The notes beneath the pieces were generated by a model. That model made no database searches. It was not told the DNA's origin and saw nothing but the letters and a program-made list of their open reading frames with translations. From Siniperca chuatsi (lineage: Eukaryota; Chordata; Actinopteri; Centrarchiformes; Sinipercidae), in NCBI RefSeq assembly GCF_020085105.1, contig NC_058061.1, positions 7,720,284 through 7,784,283 on the forward strand: a stretch of DNA of 64,000 nt. The letters run 5' to 3'. Of the stretch, positions 15,001-26,345 are shown piece by piece. A program made the translations under genes and the position numbers. Every line of letters starts with the position of its first letter. Positions within the stretch are counted from its first letter, which is position 1.

Positions 15001-18000
15001 TTGTTTCTGTTTTACGTGTGTGAAGAGTTTTGTCTTATATTATTCATAACAGTGAAACACAGTTCATTGCACTGAACATAATTTCGGTTGACAACAATCT
15101 CACCACAAGCTACATTAGTAGCTGCTCTGGAGCTTTCAATCATATCACACAATCTTTCTCAGCAGAAGGATCTTGTGGTGATATTGTTGTGTTGACTGCT
15201 ATTTCCAAGGTGAAAAAATATATTGTTATTGTTACAAAATATGAAATAACACTTTCTCTGGCTTTTTGTCACCAGCTTTTTATTGTTCCTCCTTAATACT
15301 GTCCTAGGATTTAAGATACTTACTCACTACTACTATTTTACCAGGTGAAACAAAGTCAAGACAGACAAAAAGGTGTGAGACAACTTGCTAATGTTTCCCT
15401 TATAGAAAATGTATTAGATCAAATAGATTTGTTCCCTCCCAAAAATGTGTTTCTACTATTTCTGTGTTTATTTCTTCCCTTTTAAAGTGTGCATGGAAAT
15501 TCAGCTGAAAGTGTGGGTTGATTGAAACATTTCCAGAGGAATGAATTAATGAGCAATGGCAGGCCTTACAGTGGAAAATTAGATGTCTCAATGGATGTAT
15601 CGTGCTTCCAGTTTGACTGGGAAGCCTACGTCAGACAAAACGGGTCAGTTGTGCCATTTATCAGGAAAAAAACTGTTTCTTAAGTATCGTGTTTCTGTGC
15701 TGTCTCAAGAATCAGACGTCAGAGCTTCCCACCAGCACATACACACACCACAATACTACACACAAAGTGACCCAGATTCGAACACATGACAGGGAAGCTC
15801 TGCAGTCTGAGGTGACACCTGCCAAAAGGTCGGTTGGTATTTTTATGTGCATTCAAACTAAGGCTGCAACTAACGATTATTTTAAATCAGATTCATATCA
15901 CCTTAGAATTTCCCACAGCTCAAGGTGACGTATTCAAATGTCTTGTTTTGTTCAACCAACAGTCCAAAAACCAAAGCTAGTAAATTTACTATCATGGAAC
16001 TAGCAAATGTATGGCATTTTTACTTAAGAAATAACTGAAATTAATAATTTTCGATCGATTGACTGATCAATTAAGTGTTGCATTTAATCTTTAATCACAC
16101 AGATGCATGAGAGGATTTAATAGTGTGTCTAGTTTTTCTTTCTCAGTGTCCTGAAATTCACCCCAACACACCAAACCCTTTTGTCTCTGCAATACAATCT
16201 CAAAATTTGGTCTGACAATGCAACCACATTGAATGAAGACAGGGTGGAGAGTCAACCTCAGACATGTCTGTGACCCTCAGAGGCTGATTGTCAGAAGTCA
16301 CTCTACTAAATTCCTTCATATTCATTACAAATTACATGCAGAACACACACGCACATTCCCATGGTTTACGTTTTGGTTTGGATTTGACCCACAAAAAACT
16401 GTCTACAAGTAGTCAGAGGAAACAAAAGTCACATTAAAACAGAAAACACAGCTCAGGGCTTCTTTCCAAAGCCACTGTGCTGAGTTAGAGCGAACACAGA
16501 GCGGGGGATTTCCCCGTTGTTTGAGATTTGGGTCCTATCATAAACAGGCATATTCTTCAATGAGTAATGTGATAAAATAACTGTAGCGTGAAAGAGAACT
16601 TTCTCATGTCCTTGAAACTTAAGCTGAATTATCTCTGTCTTTTACAGCCATGCAAATTACAAACGTAATCAAAAGGAACTTTGTAATATGCTTATGTAAT
16701 GTGATGGACCTCTAGGCCTTTACAATATTCTGTAAGTGGTAAAAGATAAAGAGAGAGTGACAGGAACACACTTTGAAATGATCTGACCACTGTTCCAGCT
16801 CTTCGTTTCAGTACTGAGATGAGCAATATATAACCAACTATTACCTGAAGCTACAGTGAAATAAAAGCCTCCATGAAGCATAGTCGAAGTAGACTTGTTA
16901 ATCCCCGAAAAAGGGTGGAGACAGAAGGAATGAACACACTCAGTATCAACATACTGTAATATGGTCTCTGTCGATGCCATTTAAATAAAGATTATTGCAG
17001 CAGTGTAGCGCATTACAAAGAGCAGCCATTTCATGACTGTAGCTGAGATGAAGTTAACATGCTCAGATTTAACGATGTTAGACGCTAATTTAATAATGTG
17101 AGGCTCAAGCTAGTAACTGCAATGAATAGAGGAGCTGTTTACTTTGGTATGTGACTGCACCACATCCCTCCTGATTTGAAGCATGTGATGGGGAAAAAAT
17201 GTTGTCTGTCTTCCTCATAATTAAAAATTCCCTGACTGGGAACTCGTGTGATCTCTTTGCATCCTTAAAGGATTTACATCCTTATCCGTCTCAACAGATC
17301 TAGATTCATTTAGCAAACTGGAAAAGCTGGTCTTTACTCTTTTTGCACTTATGCACTTCTTTTAAAACACTGTATTTTACTTGATTATATGCATTCTATG
17401 CACTTTTAACTATTTTTTTATTATACAGTGGGTTAAATTTTCCATCTTATGTTATGCATTCCTCGTTTATATCTTATTTGAACTATTATTATGAAGTGGG
17501 CTTTATTTCTTATTTTACATTAATTATGGCACTATCCCTGTTTTTATGTTCATTCTATGTCTTTTCATGTGAAGCACTTGGTGCATGAAATTTCTGTGTT
17601 GTAAAGCACTTTGAGCTGCATTTCTGGTATGAAAGGTGCTATACAAATAAAGTTTTATTATTATTATTATTATTATTATCATCATCTTTTATAGTTCTTT
17701 AGATGTAGATCCAAGCAATAATTCAATATTAGTACAAACCTATCGTAATTGCTACAAACATATTTTAATATAGTGATGAAAAGTAAGACAAGCATAGACA
17801 CTACATGGCCAAAAGTATGTGGACACCCGAACGTGACACCCATATGCGGTTGCTTTACATCTAACTCCAAAACTGTGGGTTTTAATCTGCTGCTCTAACA
17901 GCTTCATCTCTTCTGGGAAGGCGTTTCACAAGATGCTGGAACCTGATTGCAGGGATTCGTTCACATTTTCCCCTCAGTGTCTAGATTGTATCAGGATGCC

Positions 18001-19008
18001 AAATGAACCAGAAAAACAGCCTCAGACTCCTCAATGTTATCTTACATTTTGGTGATTAAAACAGTATTCTTGGTTATCAATAGATCTTTTTCACAGAGAT
18101 GTCACAGTTGGGAGAGAAAAGGCCTAAATAATAAAATTAATGTTGGCTGAATTCCATTTAGCTGCTTCAGTTTCAGGGTCTTCTGGTCTTATGCATGCTG
18201 GCTCATATTTACTGGGACACTTGAGTGGGACAAAACCATCATTAATGTTATTAGTTACACTTGTGCTTCTTCTGCTCTGACAACTCAAATTATCTGCTGT
18301 GAAGAAATTACTAGCATCCGATCTTGTTCCATGGAGGACAAAGGTGTTTTATTCCAAGCAGTCACCCCACCTGCTCATTTGAATAGGCCCAAATAGTTCC
18401 AGTAATTTAGCCGCAGGTGTGCTAATGAGTGATATCACCTGTGTAATCATGACTGGAAGGAAAACCTGTAAACCCTGCGCGTCACATGATGGGACAGAGG
18501 GTGTCAGGTGAAAATGACAGTTACATAACAAACGTCAAGAAGAACATCATGTACAGTCCTTCAGTTATGGAAACCTCTACTTTCCCTGAAGGTTAGCTAC
18601 TGTTTGCTAACCTGACAGCCTCAGGAGGATGAAACGCGTTGATTTAATGAGCTACAAGTTGGCGGCTAAATGCGTTAAAATATCGAGGACTGGCGTGTTG
18701 TAGATTTTGAATCAAAATAATAATAAAATAAAAAAACATAAGGGCATAAGTCCGATAATGAGCGATGAAATTAGCAGCAACAACATTAGCAAGACATCTT
18801 TAACTCTTGCATTGTGACAGAAGGGTACCACGACAGAAAAACGTAATTTTATCCTCATGTCTGTGTTTCCGTGGATGAACCGTGTCTCTTACCCTCCTCT
18901 TCTGTCCCGTGCACGGAAGAGTCGGTCAGATATTCGGGTAAAAACCCCGGCAACGGCCGGTGTGTACACGGAGTACACCAGCCTCCTCCAGGACATGGGA
19001 GCCGCCAT
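107..19008 (-). CDS. pgs1: Phosphatidylglycerophosphate synthase 1, mitochondrial (CDP-diacylglycerol--glycerol-3-phosphate 3-phosphatidyltransferase), complete
   Basis: Joins CDP-diacylglycerol to glycerol-3-phosphate to make phosphatidylglycerophosphate, the committed step to cardiolipin in mitochondria. Coding exons in transcript order: 18893-19008, 14531-14741, 11626-11703, 7818-7911, 7529-7718, 6326-6504, 4126-4325, 2352-2643, 323-471, 107-226. All introns are GT-AG and phases close exactly, giving 542 aa, close to the mammalian length. It belongs to the phospholipase D-like superfamily. The first catalytic motif is H216-x-K218 with D223 (HIKVYLFDDSIIISGANLS), and the second starts at H451-A-K453 followed by IGSPNFGYRSVHRDLEAQ. 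The protein ends in VKLVTPLIKNFF. The N terminus (MAAPMSWRRLVYSVYT) is Arg-rich and lacks acidic residues, as in a mitochondrial targeting sequence. The start at 19006-19008 is the first ATG of exon 1; a second in-frame ATG lies four codons on. The exon 4 acceptor (ttgttaag) is weak. The poly(A) signal is not visible within the 106 bases left of the stop. Introns carry most of the repeats listed between 0.8 and 18.1 kb. Confidence 0.96.
850..2310. repeat. Degenerate dispersed repeat (CGATTAATCG type), interrupted by a MITE
   Basis: The left end has cagtcgattaatcgatc near 866 and the right end has taatcgacag and gttgaagccctag near 2263-2300. Related AT-rich copies with the phrase 'tgtcttgttttgt...ccaacagtccaaa' occur at about 8260-8490, 12400-12590, 15860-16075, 35640-35770, 48370-48560, 50468-50845 and 58590-58860. 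This is a common teleost interspersed family; the class is not certain from sequence alone. It lies in pgs1 intron 8. Confidence 0.5.
1575..1966. mobile_element. MITE-like element with TTAAAGGTCCAGT termini
   Basis: Terminal inverted repeats of about 18 bp: ttaaaggtccagtatgta at the left and tacacactggacctttaa (after aaatgt) at the right. The element is about 390 bp with no transposase. It sits inside the older repeat spanning 850-2310, within pgs1 intron 8. Confidence 0.65.
3170..3230 (+). repeat. 31-bp tandem duplication, two copies
   Basis: A 31-bp unit beginning attttaaaaactttacaac is repeated once directly behind itself, almost unchanged. It lies in pgs1 intron 7. It looks like a recent slippage event with no evident function. 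Confidence 0.85.
3772..3819. repeat. Perfect 23-bp inverted repeat with a 2-base loop
   Basis: The left arm 3772-3794 (gtgactaataaaccctgaa plus taaa) is exactly complementary to 3797-3819. One mismatch and four more pairs extend the stem outwards. A partial third copy of the right-hand phrase (ttattagtcaca) follows at about 3829. It lies in pgs1 intron 7. Confidence 0.9.
4506..5162 (+). mobile_element. Penelope-like retroelement remnant with fold-back arms and a GIY-YIG tail relic
   Basis: About 145-bp inverted arms (4558-4704 and 5010-5149) are roughly 90 percent complementary. A 15-bp direct repeat, acgtcagatgaagag, lies at 4506-4520 and 5148-5162, consistent with a target-site duplication. 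Between the arms, plus-strand codons 4768-4914 (49 codons, TAG at 4915) read ENPSLNRNGGLRFNLPKVY and onward. This resembles the C-terminal end of the GIY-YIG endonuclease domain of Penelope-like elements. The reverse transcriptase part is absent, so this is a 5'-truncated copy with an inverted piece. It lies in pgs1 intron 6. Confidence 0.6.
4737..4797. repeat. Perfect 28-bp arm palindrome, 5-base loop
   Basis: Bases 4737-4764 (starting atttctgttcaaagagggg) are the exact reverse complement of 4770-4797, with loop tcttt. It marks the inversion joint inside the Penelope-like remnant. The right arm is the coding tail relic and the left arm is its inverted copy. Confidence 0.9.
5985..6060 (+). 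repeat. (GT)38 microsatellite
   Basis: 76 uninterrupted bases of alternating GT in pgs1 intron 6. It accounts for open Cys-Val and His-Thr frames on the two strands. Confidence 0.99.
7990..8150 (+). repeat. Dispersed repeat, first of two copies in pgs1 intron 3
   Basis: Shares the phrases 'ctgtaacattgt', 'gatgcagcagaaccagaga' and 'gcctacattacccacaatg' with 10398-10560 in the same orientation. The copies differ by scattered substitutions and small indels. Class unknown. Confidence 0.7.
8710..8905 (+). repeat. Dispersed repeat 'ctgccaacactcc' family
   Basis: A related copy lies at about 48566-48712, sharing 'gtttctcctgg', 'aaactcccgtaattt' and 'gaataatcgtca'. The 48.5-kb copy interrupts an unrelated AT-rich repeat in an eef2k intron, so the family inserts as a unit. 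Confidence 0.65.
9975..10130 (+). repeat. SINE-like teleost repeat
   Basis: Begins ttcaattttatatagcgtc and continues through gagcaggtctagaccgtac and ccaccaagagcaagcac. A short reverse-orientation piece of the same family is at about 13768-13830 (agagtacggcctagacctgc). Both are in pgs1 introns. Confidence 0.6.
10398..10560 (+). repeat. Dispersed repeat, second copy (see 7990-8150)
   Basis: Same orientation and same phrase order as the copy 2.4 kb to the left; it shares gatgcagcagaacca and gcctacattacccacaatg. Confidence 0.7.
12965..13480. repeat. Teleost 'tacttaagta' inverted-end repeat in pgs1 intron 2
   Basis: The left end is gtggtggaagaagtact and the right end is acttgagtaaatgtactta, which are inverted relatives of each other. 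Other copies or pieces lie at about 19740-20130, 20690-21080, 28815-28950 and 58318-59095. It is non-coding and MITE-like. Confidence 0.6.
15100..15190 (+). repeat. Fragment of the 'agctttcaa' repeat family
   Basis: The phrase ctggagctttcaatcatatc followed by aatctttctcagcagaagg matches the fuller element at 29240-29431. It lies in pgs1 intron 1. Confidence 0.5.
17330..17690 (+). repeat. L2/SINE-like 3' tail ending in (TTA)n
   Basis: Carries the characteristic tail gtaaagcactttgagctgca, then ggtgctatacaaataaag and a TTA run at about 17655-17680. It lies in pgs1 intron 1. No reverse transcriptase reading frame remains. Confidence 0.6.
17800..18060. mobile_element. Tc1-like element fragment
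   Basis: Begins with the Tc1-family terminus ctacatggccaaaagtatgt and contains cttctgggaaggcgtttcac, the counterpart of a segment in the copy at 33100-33571. The far end is not clear. It is non-coding. Confidence 0.6.
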
Positions 19009-21480
19009 TGCTGCAGCAGCGAGACTTTGAATAAACTTTATCGACACAACGAGTTCAGAGACACACTACTTACTTTAGTGTGTGATAGAAAATTATAGCT
19101 TGGACTGAACTTTGCAACATATTAATTATTATTTTTACTTAACAAATAAATAAATCAGATAAATAATATATTACTGGTTGTGTATATGTGTGTTTTCCGG
19201 ATGGTTTAAATACCATTAAATGACCTCTAGTGGTCAAACTGCAGACTACCTTAATACTTCAGTTTTGAAGTAATAATAGTCAAATTTATCCTGAATGCAC
19301 CCTAAAAATAATGATATATGTACAAAGCATAGAGTGAGCCGCAGCCCTGCATTATCCAAAGATTTATATTTCCGTGGTTTCCAAATGCATTTCTGGTAAC
19401 GCTTGCTTGATCTTTGCCCTCGATATTTCCTATCGAAGGAGTGGCCGCAGGTTTTCACTCAGGCGCGCAGTGTGTGTAGTGGATACAGATGTTTTTCCAG
19501 ACAACAGGTGGTTTCCTCTGGTTGGAATGAGCCTCTCCTTAGCACGAGATGACTTTAATTATGCTACACCCCGTTGATGCTCATCGTGAGACTGTAATGG
19601 CACTATTTGTAGGGTGGTAATAGTAGTAGTAGTAGTGTTGTTGTTGTCTTTATGTTGTTATAATAGTTTTATGGTTATTTTATTAATGCCCATAAACTTA
19701 AAATAAGAGTAAGTTATCTTTGTTTACTTTTATGGTATCTTACAAATCGTAAAACAATTCTGAGGTACTTGTACTTTACTTAAGTATTTCCATTTTCTGC
19801 TGCTTTATACTCCACTACATTTCAGAGGGAAATGTACTTTTTGCTGCACTACATTTACTGTATTTGACAGCTAAAGTTACTCTACAGATTAAGATTTTAA
19901 AAACCTGTAATGGGCATATAAAATGTATTGTGTTGTATGCAGTATATTAAACTACCCAACAGTATATGAAGTACTTAATAATAACCTCACCCTATTAATT
20001 ATAAGCACTTACTAATAGCTCACCCAGCCAGATATAACATTAAAATGCTGCTTACATGTGTACCACTAATAACAATCAAACAGTACAAACTATAACAGTG
20101 TTAGAGGCCATTCTGCATAATAAGTGCTTTTACTTTTAATCTTTAGTGCCTTTTGCTGATAATACATTCATACTTTAAACTATGTAAGACTTTAAATTCA
20201 GGACTTCTGCTTGTAAAAGAGTATTTCAGGTCAGGATCAGCAGTAGAGTGGCGTGGTTGTTGCTCAAGAGCACTTACAGTAAGTCAGATGCTTCCTGACA
20301 TGCATGAGGGCCAGAGGGACCTTATCTTTAAACATTAGCCAGCTTGTAGTAGCTTAAATGTTAATCATCTGTCATGTTGGGAACAAAGGGAGTGAAAAGA
20401 AAATTAGATAAGTACTTCTGATAGAGCCTAAACGTAAAGTGGATATTCTGACTATCTTAAGGTAAGGCTTTATTTATTTATTGATCATCAGTGGGAGAAA
20501 GTAACGTGTTACAGCAGCACAAGAGACAGGCTTAGACTAAAGCAAAATTATGAAATAAATATAAATAATTAATAAATACATATATTTTATAAATATTTAA
20601 ATGAAATAAATAAAATAGCTAATTAAAGAATATGACATTCAAATGCTATATACAGTGCATTATATACATTGCAACAGACATTGCAGTGGTAGAAAGTAAC
20701 ATTTACTTAGCAACAAGTACTGTGCTTAAGTACAATTTTGAGGTACTTGAGTGTTTCCATTTTATGCTACTTTATACTTTACACTACATTTCAGAGGTAA
20801 ATGCAGATATGATCACCTTATAAAACATGATGCATTGTTAAACAAACACAACAGTATATAAAGCAGTTAAAATGAGTATAGCTCCACTTTGACAAGCTAC
20901 AACATCAAATTGCTGCTAACACATTAATGCATCAGTACTAATAATGCATTAATATGTATAATAATATTTGCATTTTACTGCTATTACTCATGTACTTAAG
21001 TATAATTTTGAATGCAGGAATTTACCTTGCAGCTGAGTATTTTTACATTGCGGTGTTGCTAGTTTTACTTAAATAATGGATCAGATTATTCCGATTATCA
21101 AATATTCTACCTTTGAATTTGTGTGTAGAAATAATGAGTGCAGTGGTGCATATAGCAGAGTATAATAGCATATTGTGACTATATATGGAGGTCTTCATGT
21201 TGCACAACATATTGGCAGACTATCATCTATATCTGCCAATAAAGTCTGTAACATTCATACAATAATTTAACAGATTATCAGTTTATATTGTTCCATATGT
21301 CGAGTTTTTAACTTGTTCACCTTGTCAAGAAGGGAACCCACCAGTACCAGGAAACAGCCCGGCAAAGGTCACGCTGATTATTTATTGGAAATCTGCCAAG
21401 GGTGAGCGCGAGCACGTGCGTCTGTTCCGTGCGTGCGCGCGCGCGTGTGTGAGCGTGCGTGTGTTTACTGGAAGAACCTC
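19009..21480. other. Intergenic, pgs1 5' side to socs3 promoter
   Basis: pgs1 reads left and socs3 reads right, so both promoters lie in this divergent interval. Two copies of the tacttaagta repeat occupy about 19740-20130 and 20690-21080. An AGT/TTG simple run is at 19620-19645. No further gene is supported: the short open frames do not resemble a known protein. Confidence 0.7.
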
Positions 21481-21489
21481 TGAACGGAG

Positions 21490-21755
21490 GAGGCGGAGCC
21501 TTACGAACATCGGCTTTACTCACTGGAAACAACCTCCAGTAACCTTCCTCCACACACGGACAGGATCTCTCCGGCAGATATCGACGCCGCCACATTCCTC
21601 CGCTCAGGAAAGAAACCCACACACTTTCTGGATACTTTTTTTTTTGGATTTTAATGCCTGAGTTAATAATTCATCTAGCACTACTCTCGGGTAGTTTGCA
21701 TATCTTTTCCTTTGGCGACGAGCGGCTGCGGTGCGGGGCTGAACATATCCGCAAG
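21490..21755 (+). promoter_or_regulatory. socs3: Probable socs3 noncoding exon 1 and promoter-proximal region
   Basis: A locally GC-rich, CpG-containing stretch ends in a good splice donor (gcaag then gtaagtta at 21756). The matching acceptor is at 22598-22599 (ctctctcag). The transcription start is not visible by eye. SOCS3 promoters in mammals carry STAT sites; no exact TTCnnnGAA pair was found here, only near matches such as taccaggaa at 21345. Confidence 0.5.
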
Positions 21756-22808
21756 GTAAGTTAAAAGACTGTGATAAGACATTTAAAGCGGTTCGTTATA
21801 CATCATTCAAAATGACAGAAAGGAGAGGGCTTACAGTGCAGCACAGTAAAGCACAGCTGTTGTTATTTAGCTGCTTGGTGCAGTCCAGCCGAGCGGGATG
21901 CAAGTGTAATTTTTTTTTGGGGGGGGGGTTGTTTCGAAATATTGTGAATAGTGGACCGACTTCTGCACCAGCGGCTCTGTAGCGGTTCTGCTCCGTTATG
22001 GCGCCTCCTGCTTCAACCGCAGTCCCGCACTGTCCGGTGAAGCCTATTTTAATTCCCCCTAGCCCACAGGGGATCAGAGCAGACCAGACCAGCCGGGACA
22101 CCCTTTTAGTCACAGTGAAACCGGATAATGCAGCCTCTGTGCCGCTGGCCGACCAGGGAATAAGGAGTTATTTAATGAAAGAGGGGGAGAAAAAAGCGCG
22201 CCGGACTCTTTCACAGTGACCCCCTTTCTGAAATCCCTTGTTGCGGTACGCCCGATCGAAGACAATTGAAAGCAATCAGGATCCAGTTGCTGTCTGGCTG
22301 CAGCAGCAGCAGCGCGAGTACGGGAGGATTCATTTAAACTAAATATAACCTGCCTGCTCGCTGCCCAGTCTTGCCTTATGCATTTGTCACAGTCGCCATA
22401 ACTGCATTTTATGGGGGTAAACAGAGAGCTCCAGTGTGGCAAAGTGGCCCGTTATTTATGGCCATGTTTATGAATGACGATGAATGAAGTTTTAAAGGAG
22501 TCTGTTTTGCCTCAGTGTAGCCTGCCTTTGCATGTGTGCATCGGTTTATATATAGATGGATATGTCTGATCTATAGTCCTTCTCTTCTCCCTCTCTCAGC
22601 TGTGCTTAGGTGCTCTCTCCCAGCCCCTCTCTGGATGCATCAGACTCCTCTGCCCCGGGGCCCTGGACCCGGTGTGTGACCCCTCCACCCTCACCCCATT
22701 CCCCCTCTCTTTCCTCTCCCTCTGCCCCAAACTCCTTCCCACCTGTCCACCTCCACGCCCCTGTTCTGGGCCCCCTGCCTCTCGACCAGCGGGCAGAGGC
22801 AGGGGGTC

Positions 22809-22823
22809 ATGGCGCCATGGTAA
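22809..22823 (+). promoter_or_regulatory. socs3: Four-codon uORF overlapping the socs3 start codon
   Basis: ATG GCG CCA TGG TAA encodes M-A-P-W. It has G at -3 and G at +4, so its start context is strong. Its stop lies inside the second codon of socs3, whose ATG is at 22817. A ribosome starting here would terminate 6 bases past the socs3 ATG. Confidence 0.6.
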
Positions 22824-23608
22824 CCTTCAGCGGACGCAACCCCCTCGCCATGAGCAGCGTGACCCCTCCGGAGGGCAGGGTTCAGGGGTCGAACTTTACC
22901 CCGCATCACTACAAGCCCTTCAGCTCGCATGCACATTACCAGCAGGTCAGTCACACCTGAGTTTTAGAGAAAAAGCTGAGTGTATTAATGAAGTCTAAAA
23001 ATTCACCACATACTAATGTGTTGCAATGTCGGTTTTTCTACCTATTTCAGGTGATGCTTGCATTGCGTAAGCTACAGGAGAGTGGTTTTTACTGGGGGGC
23101 TGTGGGGGGCCGGGAGGCCAGCTCCCTGCTGCGCTCCGAACCGCCCGGCACCTTCCTGATCCGCGACTCCTCGGACCACCACCACTTCTTCACCCTCTCT
23201 GTCCAGACGGCTCGAGGAACCAAGAACCTGCGCATCCACAGCGAGGGAGGCGGCTTCTTCTTACAGCCAGACCCCCAAAACACCCTAGAGCCCCCGCAGT
23301 TTGATTGCGTGCTGAAACTCATAGCGCACTACATGGGGAAAGGGCCAGACGCTGGAAGGAGCAGAGAAGTCGCATGTGGGGGCAATTCAGGAGAAGCAGA
23401 AATGAAGGGGCGAAGCATATATCTGATCCACACCGGTGGAGAGAGGATTCCCTTGGAACTGCGCCGGCCCCTCGCAACTTCTCTCTCATCCCTGCAGCAC
23501 ATGTGCAGGAGGACCCTGAACAACCGAGGCCTGGGGGGGTCGGAGCGAGCAGAGCAGCTCCCGCACACACTTAGAGACTTCCTGGAGGAGTACGACGCTC
23601 CTATATGA
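22817..23608 (+). CDS. socs3: Suppressor of cytokine signaling 3, complete
   Basis: Cytoplasmic feedback inhibitor of JAK/STAT signalling. Its kinase-inhibitory region blocks JAK, its SH2 domain docks on phosphorylated gp130-type receptors, and its SOCS box recruits elongin B/C and cullin 5. Coding exons are 22817-22945 and 23051-23608, giving 228 aa against 225 in human. Residues 1-43 hold the region equivalent to the KIR (YKPFSS). The SH2 domain starts near KLQESGFYW (50-58), with the phosphotyrosine-binding Arg at R81 in FLIRDSSD. The SOCS box is about 177-228 and ends FLEEYDAPI. A 105-bp phase-0 intron splits the coding region; reading through it hits TGA after four codons, so it must be spliced. 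The frame is open upstream but holds no ATG before 22817, which has a strong start context. Which of the two teleost paralogues this is cannot be settled here. Confidence 0.96.
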
Positions 23609-25690
23609 CTGACAGGAACTGCAGAGGTTCCATTTCATGGACCAGGTGTCTTGAGGACAGCATAGACCAGTTCTCAGCGCATATGTGAATATGCGCGCCA
23701 TCAGATACTGACCAGAGTTAGCCTTAGACGCCAGTGTGAGGTCAGTTTTTCATTGTGACCAGAATCAGCTGATCCCAGATCTGTTTCAACACTGACGGAC
23801 ACCATCTACCTAGAGTCTCCCACCGACCTGGGGTCTGGGATGAGGAGTGTGATTTGGGTAACCAACGATTACCTCGTCCGTCCTGCCATGCAAAAACTGA
23901 CCACTAGTGTGAGTGGCAGATGAAGTCAAAGGTCACTGTTTCCTATGACTAACGCAGAGCAGAGCCTCGTAGAAGATTAACCTAATTGGTAGATACTAAC
24001 GATGACAGCGACGACATGATCAATACACCACACCGTGATCCCTGTGGGTTTAATGTGCTTAAGAAGAAAGATCTCCTCTCCTCTGTCAGACATTCACTGG
24101 ACAGAAAGAAAGAAGACAAAGAACAGAAAGGCTTAGAGGGTGTGAAAGAAGGAGGAGTTACAGAGAAAAAAGGCAAAGTCCAAACGAGGGGCCCAAAGCA
24201 GAAAACATACAGTATTTGTTTGTGTGTGTGTGTGTGTGTGTGTATTTGTGTGCTGTGGTGGCACACACATTTCCATTGCTGCTTCCCACAAATGTTGCCT
24301 CATTGGGGGGGGGGGTCATGCATGCTAGCTTCACACGCATACACACACACACACAGGTACAGACCCACATTTTGTTAGTGTGGGAACAAGAGAAGAAAAA
24401 AAAGCATTTCAAAGCATCTTCTCCTTCTCCTCCATTACCTATTCCCTGCCCCCCTTTTTGTTTCGTAGATGCATGTGCGCTTTGACAGTGACAGAAAACA
24501 GACTGCTGTTACTGAGACAAAAGCCTTGGCACAGGACCAAACAAAACAGCAGAACTTTTTTTTTATCCAGACTGGCTGGAAAAATGTCAGTGACACTGTA
24601 AAGCTCCTTGGGGAATGACGATGATGATCCTAGAGATTGGCTAGAAGAAGGATTGAATGAAGGAGAAAGAAGAGTGGGTAATGGGATTAGGAAAAGGAAA
24701 TTGAAGAGGACAGAGAACTGGGGAGGGGGCTAGGGTAGGGGAGAAGGGGAAGGAGACATACTGGTACACAGCTACACAAAAACATTGTGATTGATGTCCC
24801 GGACTTAGATGAAATGATGGAGCTCAACGGGACGCTGCTCCTGTAAATATAAAGCCAGGTTTGCTAAGAAGCCCCGTGTGAAAAAGAAAGATTTGGCTGA
24901 GTCTTAATTCTGTCTTTTTAGACCCTCTCACAGTGATTTCTTCTTTACATTATCATCTCAAGCTTATTTCTTTTTGTCATGGTGTGTTTGAGTCTGCTCT
25001 TTCCCTCCTGGTTTTCTCACGTCACCGTTAATGAAGGCGATATAAGAGAGGAGATGGACTGTTATGTGGACGGTTTAATCGCTGTAACTTAAGAAAGGTT
25101 TCTCACCTCATCTGCTCTCCATCGTTACCTCTGAAGCCGGAGTGGACAGTTGGATTTGTCTGTCTGAATGTCAAGGGAACACAAGACTTCCTTAAAGTGA
25201 TTCTTTAAAAAAAAAACAAAAAAAAACGCCTTTTGTAAAACGTAGACTCGGATTTTATCAAAATTGTTTTTGTCTGTGTTTGACCAGTGCTCATACTTAC
25301 CTGCGATCCATATTGGAGTGGTAGCCTTTTCACATCATAAAAACATCTCATGTGGCCACTTGAGACAAGAGCACTGAAATATACCATAGTGATACACATT
25401 TTTTGTCAAATCTCAGTCTTATTTTCTCACATCAACATCAAGGTTTTTTTTTTTTGTTTTTTTACATGTGTTGTACCAGTGGACCACACGTGTATGTGAA
25501 TCATTTGTCTTTTATAAAGACTCTCTCGCAGAAGGCTGGCCACTAGTCTGGCAAAAATACAAGCTGTAATATCTGAAATGACAAAGCATTACAAAAAAAT
25601 AAATGAAAAGGAACGTTGCACATATTTATATTTCTAAAATATTTCAATAATTTATATTAAAGAGCACTATTTTTACAAAAGTCTATGCAT
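23609..25690 (+). other. socs3: socs3 3' UTR
   Basis: About 2.1 kb after the stop with no gene. It contains a GT run at about 24220-24243, short CA runs, and an AU-rich end with AATAAA at 25598-25603 and ATTAAA at 25656-25661. The AU-rich 3' end fits an unstable cytokine-induced transcript. The exact end is inferred. Confidence 0.55.
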
Positions 25691-26298
25691 TTGTCCTGTG
25701 TATTACTTCACTGTTTATTTCTTTGCCTCCTTTGCTTTTCTCTGTCTTTACTTCACTGAGTCAATGTTGACTTGATAAGCTCTAACTTACCGTAATGTAT
25801 TCTAAGGCCGCCTGTATTCCAGCAATGCCTGGCCCCGCAATCAGATTGTTAACTGACAAATGGGATTTCCTAGTCAAACAAAGCAGTGTTTATTCAGTTG
25901 GGAGGGTTTTTAAAGAGCTGGACTGGGGCTGCGAGCAGCGTGAGGATGATACACATAGGGTTAAAATTACTGCAATCATCACTTCTTGTTTTCTCTGCTA
26001 GAGCATTGTGGGTAAATTCCATAGGCATCAGAGAATACATAGGAAGGGGCGGGGGCACGATTTTGTCAAACATGCCCGGCAGATGTACACAACACACAGC
26101 AACAAAGGGATTCCCAGAAGCACTCCGTTATGTTAACACCATCACACACACACACACACACACTTTGACACAGCAGTTACTGTGCTCACTTTGGGCTGGA
26201 CCTAACTGGAAAGGAATGCAGCAGGGTTTTATACATCCTGCCTGAGGGGCTGAGAGAGGATGGGGTCCTCTAGAGAGAGAGAGAGTGTGTGTATATAC

Positions 26299-26345
<47 letters not shown>

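Noticed and set aside
22610-22816. A 69-codon N-terminal extension of socs3
   Set aside because: The frame is open but has only a GTG, not an ATG, and the Pro/Ser-rich sequence has no counterpart in SOCS3 proteins.
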